A DNA stretch of 64,000 nt from Paenibacillus_AR mesotrionivorans (GCF_046098205.1 NZ_JBJURJ010000008.1:248001-312000); one strand, 5' to 3'. Positions 18,501 to 27,405 are shown, counted from the first letter of the stretch. Notes: generated from the letters alone by a model not told the origin. Numbers and translations are program-made.

Positions 18501-21500
18501 GAGTCGTAGTTTCCACCGCTACCTCCGGAGCTTGATTTTCACCGGTAGCTGCCTTAAGAATGCTCAATTCAGCCGTAGGGGCAGCGCTCATGTAATACAG
18601 GGCCACACCCTTATTGTCCTTGACATAGAACTGCCCGGCATCCGCATTGTTCAGCTTCATGGTATAATAGCCGTTTTCCAGTCCCGCCCCATCAAAAACA
18701 ATTTTGGAAGTATGCTCTTTTTCATCCAGATTCGAGAGCTGCAAATGAAAGGCTTTGCCGTCTTTTTGAATCTGCGCGCTTTCGATTCTGTCACTCTCCG
18801 AGGACAAGTAGATATTTTCACCGATCAGGTTAATGCGTTTGCCAAAACCATCCTTGGGTGTGATATGGTAGCGGTTCCCTTCATCTGTGACTACAGCTCC
18901 ATACCCGAATAGCCCAAATACCGGATCGGTGACAATATCCGAACTAATGCGCAGCAGCGAACCATAGAGCCCTTCCTCCGATTCGCCGGAGAAGTCCTGC
19001 CAGCCGTTATTCATCACGCGTGTACCGCCATCGTTTACGTTTTTGGTGCCGGTTCCACCCTTCTGGGCGTTATATCTCCAGGAGATTCCGCCTACAGATT
19101 GTGCCGCAATCTGCCCCATATTGATAGCATTGAAGTTGGATAGCTTCGCCGCATAGCTGCGCTGCTGGGCCACGGCTGTCTGGTCCTGGGACCTTCCGTC
19201 ATTCTGATAACGAAGCCAGTCATCCATGATGGATCCTGCCAGAGAGGCGGTATATTGGAAGTTCCACCAGCCTTCTCCGGCACGGAATACTGGCACGGAA
19301 TAATAGTACCAAGTGGGCTGAATGCCCCGCATGGCACGGGTCTTCAAATCAGCCATTCCCATACTTTTCAAAGCTGCGCCGGCCCGCGCATCTTGGGGAT
19401 AGTAGGTACGCAGAGCCTTGGCTGCGGCATAGGCCCCTTCTTCACCGGTATTGTCATATTCAAATTCCGACCCGTAAGGATAAGCGGCATTGGTCACGTT
19501 CCGTCCTTTTGTTTGGGCAAACTTCATTTTCAAATTTTCATATTCGGTTTGCATTCCCTCTTCTTTCAGGGCCTCAATCATATCCGGAATCTGCTGTTCA
19601 CCATAGAATCCGACAGCTCCGCTGGAGATGCGGTTGTAATAGATGCCATAAGCCTTTTCCAGATAAAATTGCGGTGTTTCGCGATACGTCATCAGATGGG
19701 GATACGACTTTTGGATCCGGTACATATTGAAGAATCCCGTTGCCTCCATGATTTCGGAGAAGGTGCGTGTATAGGGCTTCGTTGAATTCGTATAAACCCC
19801 GGAGTCCTTCAGATAGTTGGCAACGGTAAAGCTGCTTTGTGTATCTTTCATGAATGTATTCCACATAAAATCGATCAGGTAGTTTTCAATGGAACGGATT
19901 TCATCCGGATCCGGATCGAGGACATTTTTCTGGACCATAAAATTGATGTTATCGTGGCTCCAGTCATCTCCCCAATGATTAATTGATGTGTCCAGACCGG
20001 TTGTCAGATACCAGTCGCGGTAGATGCCGTAGGCAGGATGGCTGGGGTCCTTTTCTTGCGTGTTCTCTACCATAAATTCGGAATGGGCCTGCACCGTTTG
20101 GTCAAGCTCCGCCAGAACATTGAATTCAAACTGGGTGAATTTATCTGCCTGCTCATTGCCCGTCTTCAGCTTGTAGTTCACACGAACGCTATTATTGCCG
20201 ATGCTGCCAAATGTAAGCTCGTAGATATGATGCTGTTCCCCGTTTATCAATTTGGTTTCCACAAACCGGACGGATTCTGAATAGCCCGGGTTTCCGTCAG
20301 GAAGCCCGCGCCCGGCGCGGGAATTGTTAACCATTCCCGCTCTGGTCTGCCCGGGCCTGATCTCGGGAATATGCGCCGCGTCGAACGGATCATTCTCGTG
20401 AACAGACTGAATCTCTACAGACTGTACGTCGATGAGACTATCATTATAGTGCAGATCTAGCTTTACGGGCATGTTGATAGCCGTTTGGAAGCCGGGCAGC
20501 GCCACAGCATCAATCATACCGGATTGGTACAGGATGGAGCGGAGATTGGCCTCCCGGTCTTCCATGGACGCAGAAGCGTTATTGGGGCTGTTGGCGTTAA
20601 CCTGGGGACTGTTGTCGCCTGCGCGAACCGCAGAGAATTTGAACTTGTATGTTTTTTCCTGATTCGGCCCCAACACCAGGCTGGTGGCATCGGTAAAATA
20701 TCCGCGGCCGGTTTTTTGGATATCCTTGGAGTGGATATACAGAACATTCAGTCCCGGAAACCAGCCGCCGCTGTCACCGACCCAGTTGGAGTACGCACTT
20801 CCGGCACGGAGCTCACCCGCGTCTCCTAACCAATAATCCACATATTCAATGCGTGCGCCGCTATCCGGCACAGGGGTAAACAGCATGAAATTGCCTTCAC
20901 CGCTGGTACGGATGGCATAGGAATACCCACTGTCGGCGCCGGCAAAATGATGCACGGTAACCCGGTTGTCATAGGTATCTGATACGGATCTGTATTTGTT
21001 ATTCCACGGCATCGGCAAACCGATATCGCCGAATTCCATGTATTTGCCGCTTTTATTTTTGAGCGTGATTTCCCACAGCATCGAACCGTCATCGCTATCC
21101 ATATTAAATACTGACTTCACGTCAAAACCCTTCATCACCCGATTGGCAGTGGAGTTCAAGTCCTGTCCTTTGAAGTTAACCTCCACTTTTTTGCCGTCCG
21201 GCGAGACGGTCTTGGCAATATAAGGGTTATTCGGATTGATGGCTGAAAATTTGGTTGAACCACCGGCTGCTAATGTTTTGTTGGTGTCCACCTCCACGAA
21301 GCCGGTCCGGTTGTTGGGGAATTGATTGCTGTCACCAGTGCGGTATGAAAAGATCATTTCACCCATCCATTGGTGCTGGACATCATCCTGCGGGGCCGTA
21401 TTGTTAGGCAGAACAAAGTTAATCGGATTGCCGTTTTTATTCACCGGGTTATTCTTGATATAAAGCTCCTCAATTTGCCCCAAGTCACCGATTTTGGCAG

Positions 21501-21636
21501 AAAGGCTTGCATTGGAGATACCATTCGCTGCAGCGGCTGCCGAAGGCACCGCATTCCTACTCCCCAAGGGCAGCACCCCTGAAAACAACAACATCGCGGC
21601 AGCAAGGGACACCAGCTTTTTTGTAGTCGTTTTCAT
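15544..21636 (-). CDS. giant secreted DUF5695 protein with discoidin, cohesin and dockerin modules
   Basis: 2030 residues. The start at 21636 is fixed by GGGAGG 5 nt upstream and by a signal peptide (KKLVSLAAAMLLFSGVLPLG). The order is: DUF5695 catalytic-like region (about 35-1030), two Ig/PKD-like domains (1030-1240), a Big_4 Ig domain (1242-1305; VSWNGYDPASYANEGEFVV), a discoidin-like F5/8 module (1312-1457), a FIVAR-type helical segment, a second discoidin-like module (1529-1682), a cohesin-like domain (1765-1892), another FIVAR segment and a C-terminal dockerin-like end. Only the second dockerin calcium loop is canonical (LYDTDGNGRLDLFDLVFMAR). DUF5695 has no established activity that I know of; its place beside GH127 and GH51 suggests arabinose-containing polymers. 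A cre-like site overlaps its leader. Confidence 0.85.
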   Translation of the reverse strand: MKTTTKKLVSLAAAMLLFSGVLPLGSRNAVPSAAAAANGISNASLSAKIGDLGQIEELYIKNNPVNKNGNPINFVLPNNTAPQDDVQHQWMGEMIFSYRTGDSNQFPNNRTGFVEVDTNKTLAAGGSTKFSAINPNNPYIAKTVSPDGKKVEVNFKGQDLNSTANRVMKGFDVKSVFNMDSDDGSMLWEITLKNKSGKYMEFGDIGLPMPWNNKYRSVSDTYDNRVTVHHFAGADSGYSYAIRTSGEGNFMLFTPVPDSGARIEYVDYWLGDAGELRAGSAYSNWVGDSGGWFPGLNVLYIHSKDIQKTGRGYFTDATSLVLGPNQEKTYKFKFSAVRAGDNSPQVNANSPNNASASMEDREANLRSILYQSGMIDAVALPGFQTAINMPVKLDLHYNDSLIDVQSVEIQSVHENDPFDAAHIPEIRPGQTRAGMVNNSRAGRGLPDGNPGYSESVRFVETKLINGEQHHIYELTFGSIGNNSVRVNYKLKTGNEQADKFTQFEFNVLAELDQTVQAHSEFMVENTQEKDPSHPAYGIYRDWYLTTGLDTSINHWGDDWSHDNINFMVQKNVLDPDPDEIRSIENYLIDFMWNTFMKDTQSSFTVANYLKDSGVYTNSTKPYTRTFSEIMEATGFFNMYRIQKSYPHLMTYRETPQFYLEKAYGIYYNRISSGAVGFYGEQQIPDMIEALKEEGMQTEYENLKMKFAQTKGRNVTNAAYPYGSEFEYDNTGEEGAYAAAKALRTYYPQDARAGAALKSMGMADLKTRAMRGIQPTWYYYSVPVFRAGEGWWNFQYTASLAGSIMDDWLRYQNDGRSQDQTAVAQQRSYAAKLSNFNAINMGQIAAQSVGGISWRYNAQKGGTGTKNVNDGGTRVMNNGWQDFSGESEEGLYGSLLRISSDIVTDPVFGLFGYGAVVTDEGNRYHITPKDGFGKRINLIGENIYLSSESDRIESAQIQKDGKAFHLQLSNLDEKEHTSKIVFDGAGLENGYYTMKLNNADAGQFYVKDNKGVALYYMSAAPTAELSILKAATGENQAPEVAVETTTPNPQALLPLILNGMVTDDGAPNGSLAYQWEVVRTPEGGTLSFTNPKATTTRAVVTKGGAYTVRLTANDGQYSTSAELAVQIAAAPEKQPPVIGEVTAVQDASNGSILVLSGAATPDPLYSAVSEPRMSYGWTLKQSPAGAGPITFVGGDKAQAYARGANKAGTYVFTFTAADEDKVASKDVTIRIAQDHDGSYRAISVVTQKGTAPSLPNQVDVLFDNGFTKANVSWNGYDPASYANEGEFVVTGNITGISSQARVTVYVVKSQPNNNALTARPTASFSGGDGYPEALNNGFDPKSSADFSPTKGAANSAWHNWGKEGDPAWIMYQWDEAFLVSSMDVYVFRDGSGNFQPTDMKLQLRDNNGNWYTPRAVSGLGNALNKYNITTFEPAYITGARLDMKPVAVGTGILEWKVNGYTSGVDKTELAKLYSYADALKAANFTGEGLAPIAVAKANASAVMGNKAATEEQVAQAITRLLTDLRLLTPREHNMAFAASASASYTSSWESLPAVNDGRKDTANIPHWGTWGVTSSEEWVQYDWPQGATLQSSNLMLWTDNGGILGPSKITYSYIPKDSATNAWVTAGTVTTGIVVKDTPVGANNSYTFTPSLEVKSLRVTLTKQVRDGNGVGLWEWEVFSGESNQNQPAPVTPAGVAPAAFNGSDGKLIGVTVKMEYRKEGTAEYTPVTGEEVTDLAAGKYYVRYMKAGILQASPDKEVVIPEGEKSLSYRLSGPGSVQTGEAFQLIYGLSNVTGSVYAKSVTVHYNPAELEFVDVSSLLDGFSVVGSVYGPGTYRVIEASTGPSPVTGTVDLLSLTFKAMNQSVTTSVYMSGIVLGDQLGNEQIVSNGNSHQITIVAPDKTELSAILAEASEAAANAKVLNLDAPRFGYYPQSAIDGLKHAIAAALAVSGQIDATQAQVDQARDALSQALIQFRAEASQLASIGDLAIIAANYNATSSSANWQSLRLYDTDGNGRLDLFDLVFMARRILH

Positions 21637-21681
21637 CTTAACCTCCCGTTTCTTCCTTATTATCTTCTTGCCCTGCGTAAA

Positions 21682-21695
21682 TGTAATCGCTTTCA
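21682..21695 (-). promoter_or_regulatory. cre-like catabolite control site
   Basis: The minus strand reads TGAAAGCGATTACA, one base from the CcpA consensus TGWAAGCGYTTWCA. It lies 46 bp upstream of the DUF5695 gene start, a position suited to carbon catabolite repression. Confidence 0.7.
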
Positions 21696-21710
21696 ATCCA
21701 TGTTCAAAAA

Positions 21711-21743
21711 ATGGGTTCCTATACAACCATCATAAGAACCCAT
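21711..21743 (-). terminator. terminator between GH127 and DUF5695 genes
   Basis: The 8-bp stem ATGGGTTC / GAACCCAT (21711-21718, 21736-21743) is followed on the minus strand by TTTTTT. It lies about 70 bp beyond the GH127 stop and just before the cre-like site, so the DUF5695 gene probably starts its own transcript. Confidence 0.7.
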
Positions 21744-21814
21744 TCCGGCAACCGTATGTTCTTAATCGCCACCCCCTTTCCGAGTTTTGGAGTAAGGTGC
21801 CTTACAGGATGCTA

Positions 21815-23716
21815 TTATTTCGAGCGGATCCAAACCGTCATTTCTCCCGGCTCCCGGTTCCCCCAGTATGCGTAGGGAACGGCCAAAACGCTGACGCTTC
21901 TGTCCTCCCTGATGACAGGTCTGTACAGCTCATCCTTCCAGGAGGGATCAGAACGCAGCCCCTGCCCGGACAACACCACAATACCACCCAGAATATCGTC
22001 CCTGTAGCCCGCTTCGAATTCAGCATTTACGGGAAGGCAGATATCCGTAAGATCCGGGCCGTTATCCGCTTGTTCCAGGCAATAGACCAGCGGGCCATAT
22101 TGCAAGGCGACTTTGCCTGCATTCTCGTGCACCTTGGGATTGGACTCGATACGCTCAGCAGCCATAGCAAAATGGAGCAAAATTTCGTCCTGATTCATCC
22201 ACTGTCTGTTGATCTGGGCGTAGCCATGCTCTGTGATGGCGCTCAAATCCAGCGTCTCCCCGTTAACTGTTATCCGGGGAGTTCTGCACCAGGACGGAAC
22301 CCGGAAGGAAAGGGTGCAGCTGACTGCCTCATCCAGCTCCAGTCCAACCCGGATCTCTCCGTCCCATGGATAACGGGTATCTGTGTGCAGGATCAGCCTT
22401 TTTCCTTGGACATCAAATGTACTTTCATTGGAGGCATAAAGATGCATCATCACCGTTGTCCCGTTTTGTGTAAAAAAGTAAGTATCTAACGATGTCAGGA
22501 TCCGCGCCAGGTTAGGGGGACAGCAAGCACAGCCGAACCAAGGCACACGCTCGGTTTTGACATGCTGCATATCGTGACGGTATTGCGTGACTGCAGGATG
22601 AACCTCCAAGGGATTGACGTAAAAATAACGTGTACCGTCCAGCGACATCCCGCTCAGCATCCCGTTATATAAAACCCGCTCCATCACATCCCCGTACCGG
22701 CTGTCCGTCTCCAGCTGAAGCATGCGGAATGCCCACATGACAAGGCCGATGGATGCGCATGTTTCGGTATAAGCCGTATCGTTGGGCAGATCGTAGTCGA
22801 TGGTGAACCGTTCGCCATGCCCTTGAGAGCCCAGTCCTCCTGTAATATACATCCGCTTGGAGGTTACATGATGCCAGAGCTTGCGAAGCGCCTCGGTCAG
22901 CGTCTCATCCCCGCAAGCCTTTGCCAGGTCCGCCATGGCCGAATACAGATACATGGCACGTACGGCATGCCCCTCCGCCGTGTGCTGCTCTCTTACAGGA
23001 TCATGGGCCTGATGATAATCCAGCTCGAACCAGCGGTCCTTGGACGGGGCGCCGAATCCGGGGTCCTCCTTTAGGAAGCTGGGCTGTTTGCCCCGCTCCT
23101 CCACGAAATACCGGCTTAAATTCAAATACCGCAGCTCGTTCGTTATCCGGTACAGCTTAACCAGAGCAAGCTCAATTTCCTCATGGCCGCAGTAGACCCG
23201 CATTTTGTCAGGATCAGGGCCTATCACCCGGTCTATATAATCGGCGTAACGGCACATCATATCCAAGAAGGTCCGCTTTTGGGTGGCCTCGAAGTACGCA
23301 ACCGCTGCCTCCATCAGGTGACCCGCACAATAAAGCTCATGCCCAAAGGCGAAATCATGCCAACGCTGCTCCGGTGCCGCAACCGTAAAGTACGTGTTCA
23401 GGTAGCCGTCCGGCTGTTGGGCCCGCTTCATCAAGTCCACAACAGCATCAATCACCCCTTCGAGCCCCGGGTCCGGAGAGTGTCTCAGGCTGTAAGCCGC
23501 AGCCTCGATCCATTTGGCCACGTCGCTGTCTTGGAAGACCATGCCATAAAAAGCCCCGGTTTTCTCCCCTGCCGTGATCCGCAGGTTTTCTATGGCGTGA
23601 CTCGGCTCCGCACCTTCAATTTCGTCGTTCAGTGCTTTCCACTGGTACGGAATCGTTTCCTGAACGGTCTGCCTCACCTTGGGTTGCCAAAATTGATCAT
23701 GCAGTCTAACTTTCAT
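21815..23716 (-). CDS. GH127 beta-L-arabinofuranosidase
   Basis: 633 residues without a signal peptide, so cytoplasmic. It matches the GH127 family (HypBA1-like), which releases beta-L-arabinofuranose with retention using a zinc-bound cysteine nucleophile. The key cysteine cluster is present as WFGCACCPPNLARIL around residues 394-397, and the conserved glutamate is in TAYTETCASIGLVMWAFRM. The (alpha/alpha)6 start (LHDQFWQPKVR, GEKTGAFYGMVFQDSDVAKWIEAA) is typical. The start at 23716 has GGAAGGAGA upstream; the longer open frame to 23863 lacks family homology in its first 49 codons. It is the last gene of an SBP-permease-permease-GH127 unit, so imported arabinosides are probably its substrates. 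Confidence 0.93.
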   Translation of the reverse strand: MKVRLHDQFWQPKVRQTVQETIPYQWKALNDEIEGAEPSHAIENLRITAGEKTGAFYGMVFQDSDVAKWIEAAAYSLRHSPDPGLEGVIDAVVDLMKRAQQPDGYLNTYFTVAAPEQRWHDFAFGHELYCAGHLMEAAVAYFEATQKRTFLDMMCRYADYIDRVIGPDPDKMRVYCGHEEIELALVKLYRITNELRYLNLSRYFVEERGKQPSFLKEDPGFGAPSKDRWFELDYHQAHDPVREQHTAEGHAVRAMYLYSAMADLAKACGDETLTEALRKLWHHVTSKRMYITGGLGSQGHGERFTIDYDLPNDTAYTETCASIGLVMWAFRMLQLETDSRYGDVMERVLYNGMLSGMSLDGTRYFYVNPLEVHPAVTQYRHDMQHVKTERVPWFGCACCPPNLARILTSLDTYFFTQNGTTVMMHLYASNESTFDVQGKRLILHTDTRYPWDGEIRVGLELDEAVSCTLSFRVPSWCRTPRITVNGETLDLSAITEHGYAQINRQWMNQDEILLHFAMAAERIESNPKVHENAGKVALQYGPLVYCLEQADNGPDLTDICLPVNAEFEAGYRDDILGGIVVLSGQGLRSDPSWKDELYRPVIREDRSVSVLAVPYAYWGNREPGEMTVWIRSK

Positions 23717-23748
23717 GCAGCTTTCTCTCCTTCCACTCGGTAGACAGC

Positions 23749-24633
23749 CTAACCCTTCATCCCCGTCATCGTAATTCCTTCTACAAAATATTTTTGGCCA
23801 ATCAGATAAAAAATCACCCCCGGAGCAAAGGACAGGCAGGTGGCTGCCATCGTCGATGCCCAATCCGTCTTTAACTGGCCTCTAAAATTAGTAAGCCCCA
23901 ATGCAATGGTGTATTTATTGCTTGAGTTAATATAAACCAGCTGCTGGAGCAAATCATTCCACAGACCAATGAAAATAAACAAGGCTACGACGATCATGGC
24001 TGGCCTGATGGCCGGTAAAATAATGTGGAACAAAATGCGGAAGTATCCGGCACCGTCGATGGTTGCGGCCTGGTCCAGCTCCCTGGGTATGGTCATAATA
24101 AACTGCCGGATCAAGAAGATATTAAAGGCTCCTCCGCCGCAGAAATATGGCAGAATGATCGGTAAATAGCTGTCACGGATCCCCAGCCCCTGCGTCCATG
24201 CAATGTATAGAGGAATGAGGGTCACCATGGTAGGCAAAAGCATGGAGCCGACTACCAACGTCCAGATGATCTTTTTCCCTCTAAATCTTAATCTTGCAAA
24301 AGCATATCCGCATAAGGTGGCCGTAAATGTTCCTGCCAAGCAGGAGGGGACAATAATTACCATGGTATTCCACAGATATTCCCAATACTTGAACACGCCT
24401 AATGTTTTTTCATAGTTGGAAAACAGCCATTTGCCGGGTATTAGAGATGGCGGATACCGGTAGATTTCGGCATTGGTCATCAGCGACGTTCGGAAAATCC
24501 ACCAAATCGGAAAAAGCGCGAGGATGGCAAAGAAAATGACCGTCACCATCGTTATCACATTCAAAATGCGTTCATTCCGTTTTTTACTTTTTAGCTTGCC
24601 GCTTCTAAGTCTGCCGACTGCAGCTTCACTCAT
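23749..24633 (-). CDS. carbohydrate ABC transporter permease, MalG type
   Basis: 294 residues with six membrane helices and the MalG-type EAA loop (PRELDQAATIDGAGYFRILFHIILP). It works with the permease encoded just before it, whose stop overlaps this start by 4 nt (ATGA), and with the lipoprotein at 25678-27081. GGAGGGG precedes the ATG at 24633. The energising ATPase is not encoded here; importers of this class commonly share an MsmX-type ATPase. A sugar specificity for arabinosides is inferred from the neighbours. Confidence 0.92.
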   Translation of the reverse strand: MSEAAVGRLRSGKLKSKKRNERILNVITMVTVIFFAILALFPIWWIFRTSLMTNAEIYRYPPSLIPGKWLFSNYEKTLGVFKYWEYLWNTMVIIVPSCLAGTFTATLCGYAFARLRFRGKKIIWTLVVGSMLLPTMVTLIPLYIAWTQGLGIRDSYLPIILPYFCGGGAFNIFLIRQFIMTIPRELDQAATIDGAGYFRILFHIILPAIRPAMIVVALFIFIGLWNDLLQQLVYINSSNKYTIALGLTNFRGQLKTDWASTMAATCLSFAPGVIFYLIGQKYFVEGITMTGMKG

Positions 24634-25574
24634 TTGTCGTCCCCTCCTTCCTGGAAGATCCACCGGTTCGAGGTTTTGAATAAAACCGCAGTAAAGAGCG
24701 CAATAATGATGAAAATAATAAAGGTCGTTGCACCTGCGTAACCCAGCTTGTTATTGACAAAGGCCTGATCATACATCAGGTAGGTCATAAAGCGGGAAGC
24801 ATTGCCAGGTCCGCCATTGGTCAACACAAGAGATGGCGTAACCACCTGAAAATTGGCGATAAGGCTCAGCAGCAGGTTATAGAAAATAATCGGTGATATG
24901 CCGGGCAAGGTGATATGCCAGAAGCGCTGCCACCCATTCGCCCCGTCAATTTCAGCGGCTTCATAATAGATCCCCGGAACATTCTGCAGCCCTGCCAAAA
25001 AGATCACAATCAGGTTGCCCGACAGCCAGACCGCAATCAAGGAAAGGGAAGGAACAACGTACCGTGAATCCGCAATAAAGAGGATTTTATCCATCCCGAT
25101 TTCAGAGAGAAGATAGTTGAAAAATCCGAAATTCGCCTCATACAGCCAGGACCATCCCACATATATGGCCACCGCCGGCAAAACATAAGGCACATAAAAG
25201 ACCGCTCTGAAAAAACCTCTTGCCGGTATTTTACGGTTTAACAGTATCGCAATAAATAGGGAATAGATCATGCTGCCAATGACGGACAAAAAGGAAAAAT
25301 AAAGTGTTGCGATAATCGAATCCTTAATATAGGGATCGGTAGTGAAGAGCTTGATGTAATTTGAGAATCCGATAAATTCCGGACTGGTTAAGCCCGACCA
25401 ATTGGTCATACTGATGCCAAGCACCCCCAAAAGGGGCAAATATGTAAGAAAAGCCAGTCCGAGAAAAGCGGGAATTAAGCAAATGTAAGCAACCCGTTCC
25501 TCACTCGAAAACCTGCGGAAGCGTTGTTTCGGAATCTTTTTTACCGTTTCCATACCTAGCTTAGTCGTTTCCAT
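24630..25574 (-). CDS. carbohydrate ABC transporter permease, MalF/UgpA type
   Basis: 314 residues with six membrane helices (first at about 30-52: AYICLIPAFLGLAFLTYLPL) and the EAA loop YYEAAEIDGANGWQRFWHITLP. It is the partner of the MalG-type protein that overlaps its stop. Two possible ATG starts, at 25574 and 25553, both have weak ribosome sites, so the exact N-terminus is uncertain by 7 residues. A strong hairpin lies between it and the binding-protein gene upstream. Confidence 0.92.
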   Translation of the reverse strand: METTKLGMETVKKIPKQRFRRFSSEERVAYICLIPAFLGLAFLTYLPLLGVLGISMTNWSGLTSPEFIGFSNYIKLFTTDPYIKDSIIATLYFSFLSVIGSMIYSLFIAILLNRKIPARGFFRAVFYVPYVLPAVAIYVGWSWLYEANFGFFNYLLSEIGMDKILFIADSRYVVPSLSLIAVWLSGNLIVIFLAGLQNVPGIYYEAAEIDGANGWQRFWHITLPGISPIIFYNLLLSLIANFQVVTPSLVLTNGGPGNASRFMTYLMYDQAFVNNKLGYAGATTFIIFIIIALFTAVLFKTSNRWIFQEGGDDK

Positions 25575-25599
25575 CCCTGGCTCTCCACCTCAGCTTTGA

Positions 25600-25640
25600 A
25601 GGATGACCGCCGCCGGTTACGCGGCCTTGGCGGTCATCCT
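25600..25640 (-). terminator. intercistronic hairpin between binding protein and permease genes
   Basis: A perfect 12-bp inverted repeat, AGGATGACCGCC (25600-25611) and GGCGGTCATCCT (25629-25640), with a 17-nt loop. There is no long T run on the minus strand. Such stems between SBP and permease genes usually stabilise or attenuate, giving excess binding protein. That role is inference. Confidence 0.75.
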
Positions 25641-25677
25641 CTCTATCCATTTTTATTTTCCGATAACTGTCCAGTCG

Positions 25678-27081
25678 CTATTTCCCTTTATTGGCTGCCT
25701 TCAGCTTATCCAGATTTTTAGTGATGGCATCCTTGGCTGTAGTCTTCCCGGTCCAGACATCTCCCAGAACCGATCCCAGCAGGTTATTAAATTCCGTTGT
25801 GTAATTGGTATAGAACCAGGAAGCCGGCCTCGCAGCGGGGGATTGGGCATAATCGACTACCGCTGACTTGTATTCGGCGTACGGAGGGAAGTTGGGATTT
25901 TCAACCCACTTGCGGGTTAACGTTTCGTCCTTATACCATTTTTCAAGCGTAGGCATCCAGATTCCTTCTGAAATAAGGCCCCAGTTGTTTTCCTCAGCCG
26001 TATACCATTTGAGGAATTCCATGGCTTCGGCCGGGTTCTTCGTTTGGGAGAATACCACATTGGCGCCGCCTGTGTTAAGTGTTACTTTTTCCTTCATATA
26101 AGGCAGTACGGCCACACCGTATTTCAGGCCTTCTTTTTTGGCGGTATTCAAGCTGGTTCCTACATTCCACTGGCCGTTTGTGGCCATTGCAACCGTCCCC
26201 GCTATAATGGTACGTTGAATGCCATCGTCCGTCTGCCCAACAGACAGCGGAGCAACATGGTCCTTCAAATATAGATCGGCAACCTTCTGAATCGCTTCGA
26301 TACTGGCGTCTTCTCCAACTCTTACATCGGTCCCGTCTTTGTTGTAGTAGCCGCCGCCATTGCTAATGGCCCAGGTTTCCAGCTGCCACGGCAGATTTTC
26401 CACGGATGCACCAAACTGGACGATGCTCTTCTGATCAAATCCGGCCTCGCCGGGATGTTTACCGTTCTTATCAAGGGTCAGCTTCTTGGCCGTCTCCACG
26501 AATTGGTCCCATGTCCATGCTTTGTCCAGAGAGGCCGGAGGATAAGGCACCTTCGCTTTGTCGAACATGTCTTTGTTGTAATAAAGAAGAAGGATTTCAT
26601 TGGCAGCCGCATACGCTACAGGCTTGCCATTATATTTGTAGGCCAGGCTGTCCAGCGGTTTGCTGCCTGTTCCTTCATACATGGCACTTACATCCTTCAG
26701 CATCCCTTTGGAAGACCATTGGATGACCGCATCCTCCTTTAACATCCCCACATCCGGCAATTGATTGGCCGTTGCCATGGTATTCAGCTTGGTGATGTAG
26801 CTTTCCCACGGAATCGCTACCACTTCCACTTGAATGCGGTCTTGGGAGGCATTAAACTTATCTACTGCCTTCTGGGTTGTATTTCCTTCCTCCGCGCTTC
26901 CCCACATGGAATAAGTAATCTTGACCTTCTTCCCATTTGCCGCTGTTGTCGCTGATGCTTTAGGAGATTCTCCTCCGGATGGCGATGGCGATGTGTTTGT
27001 CTCATTCTCCCCGCAACCTACTGCACCAGCTACCAATAAAATGGAGATAAAACCTGCCCCCAGCTTCCGTCCCACTTTCAT
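25678..27081 (-). CDS. sugar-binding lipoprotein of ABC importer
   Basis: 467 residues. It has a lipoprotein signal with lipobox around VAGAVGCGEN, a Ser/Pro-rich linker, then a family-1 extracellular solute-binding fold (VKITYSMWGSAEEGNTTQKAV, PDVGMLKEDAVIQWSSKGML, and ANEILLLYYNKDMFDKAKV). It captures the substrate outside the membrane and delivers it to the two permeases downstream. It is the first gene of the leftward transport unit and is divergent from an AraC-type regulator. Two copies of a cre-like 13-mer lie in the divergent gap. Confidence 0.93.
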   Translation of the reverse strand: MKVGRKLGAGFISILLVAGAVGCGENETNTSPSPSGGESPKASATTAANGKKVKITYSMWGSAEEGNTTQKAVDKFNASQDRIQVEVVAIPWESYITKLNTMATANQLPDVGMLKEDAVIQWSSKGMLKDVSAMYEGTGSKPLDSLAYKYNGKPVAYAAANEILLLYYNKDMFDKAKVPYPPASLDKAWTWDQFVETAKKLTLDKNGKHPGEAGFDQKSIVQFGASVENLPWQLETWAISNGGGYYNKDGTDVRVGEDASIEAIQKVADLYLKDHVAPLSVGQTDDGIQRTIIAGTVAMATNGQWNVGTSLNTAKKEGLKYGVAVLPYMKEKVTLNTGGANVVFSQTKNPAEAMEFLKWYTAEENNWGLISEGIWMPTLEKWYKDETLTRKWVENPNFPPYAEYKSAVVDYAQSPAARPASWFYTNYTTEFNNLLGSVLGDVWTGKTTAKDAITKNLDKLKAANKGK

Positions 27082-27178
27082 TTTTCCACTCCCCCTTCAT
27101 AATTGAGCGAAAACATAATCTTGTGACCCAATCTCTTGGTAATTCCAAGTATCAAGCCTCTTCCATTTACTTACGGGC

Positions 27179-27337
27179 TAAGGAAGCGCTTGCTTTTAAT
27201 GGAATTATACTTGATCCCACCTGAGTTGGAAACCAGAATCACAACCTCTTTTTTCAGATTTTCAACCTTAAAAAACCTGTTTAACAAAACACCGGAGGGG
27301 TCTGGAATATGCTTATTTTCTTTTTAAGGAAGCGCTT
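27179..27337. promoter_or_regulatory. divergent control region with two identical cre-like 13-mers
   Basis: TAAGGAAGCGCTT occurs exactly at 27179-27191 and 27325-27337, with 146 bp between starts. The core AAGCGCTT is palindromic and cre-like. One copy is nearer the leftward importer genes, the other nearer the AraC gene. CcpA or a LacI-type regulator could bind both and loop the DNA; this is inference. The rest of the 324-bp gap shows no gene. Confidence 0.6.
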
Positions 27338-27405
27338 TATTTCTGAAAGGACTTGAAGTATGATTAGAATAACTTTTTCCAATTAAAGCCTATGGAGGGG
27401 TATTT

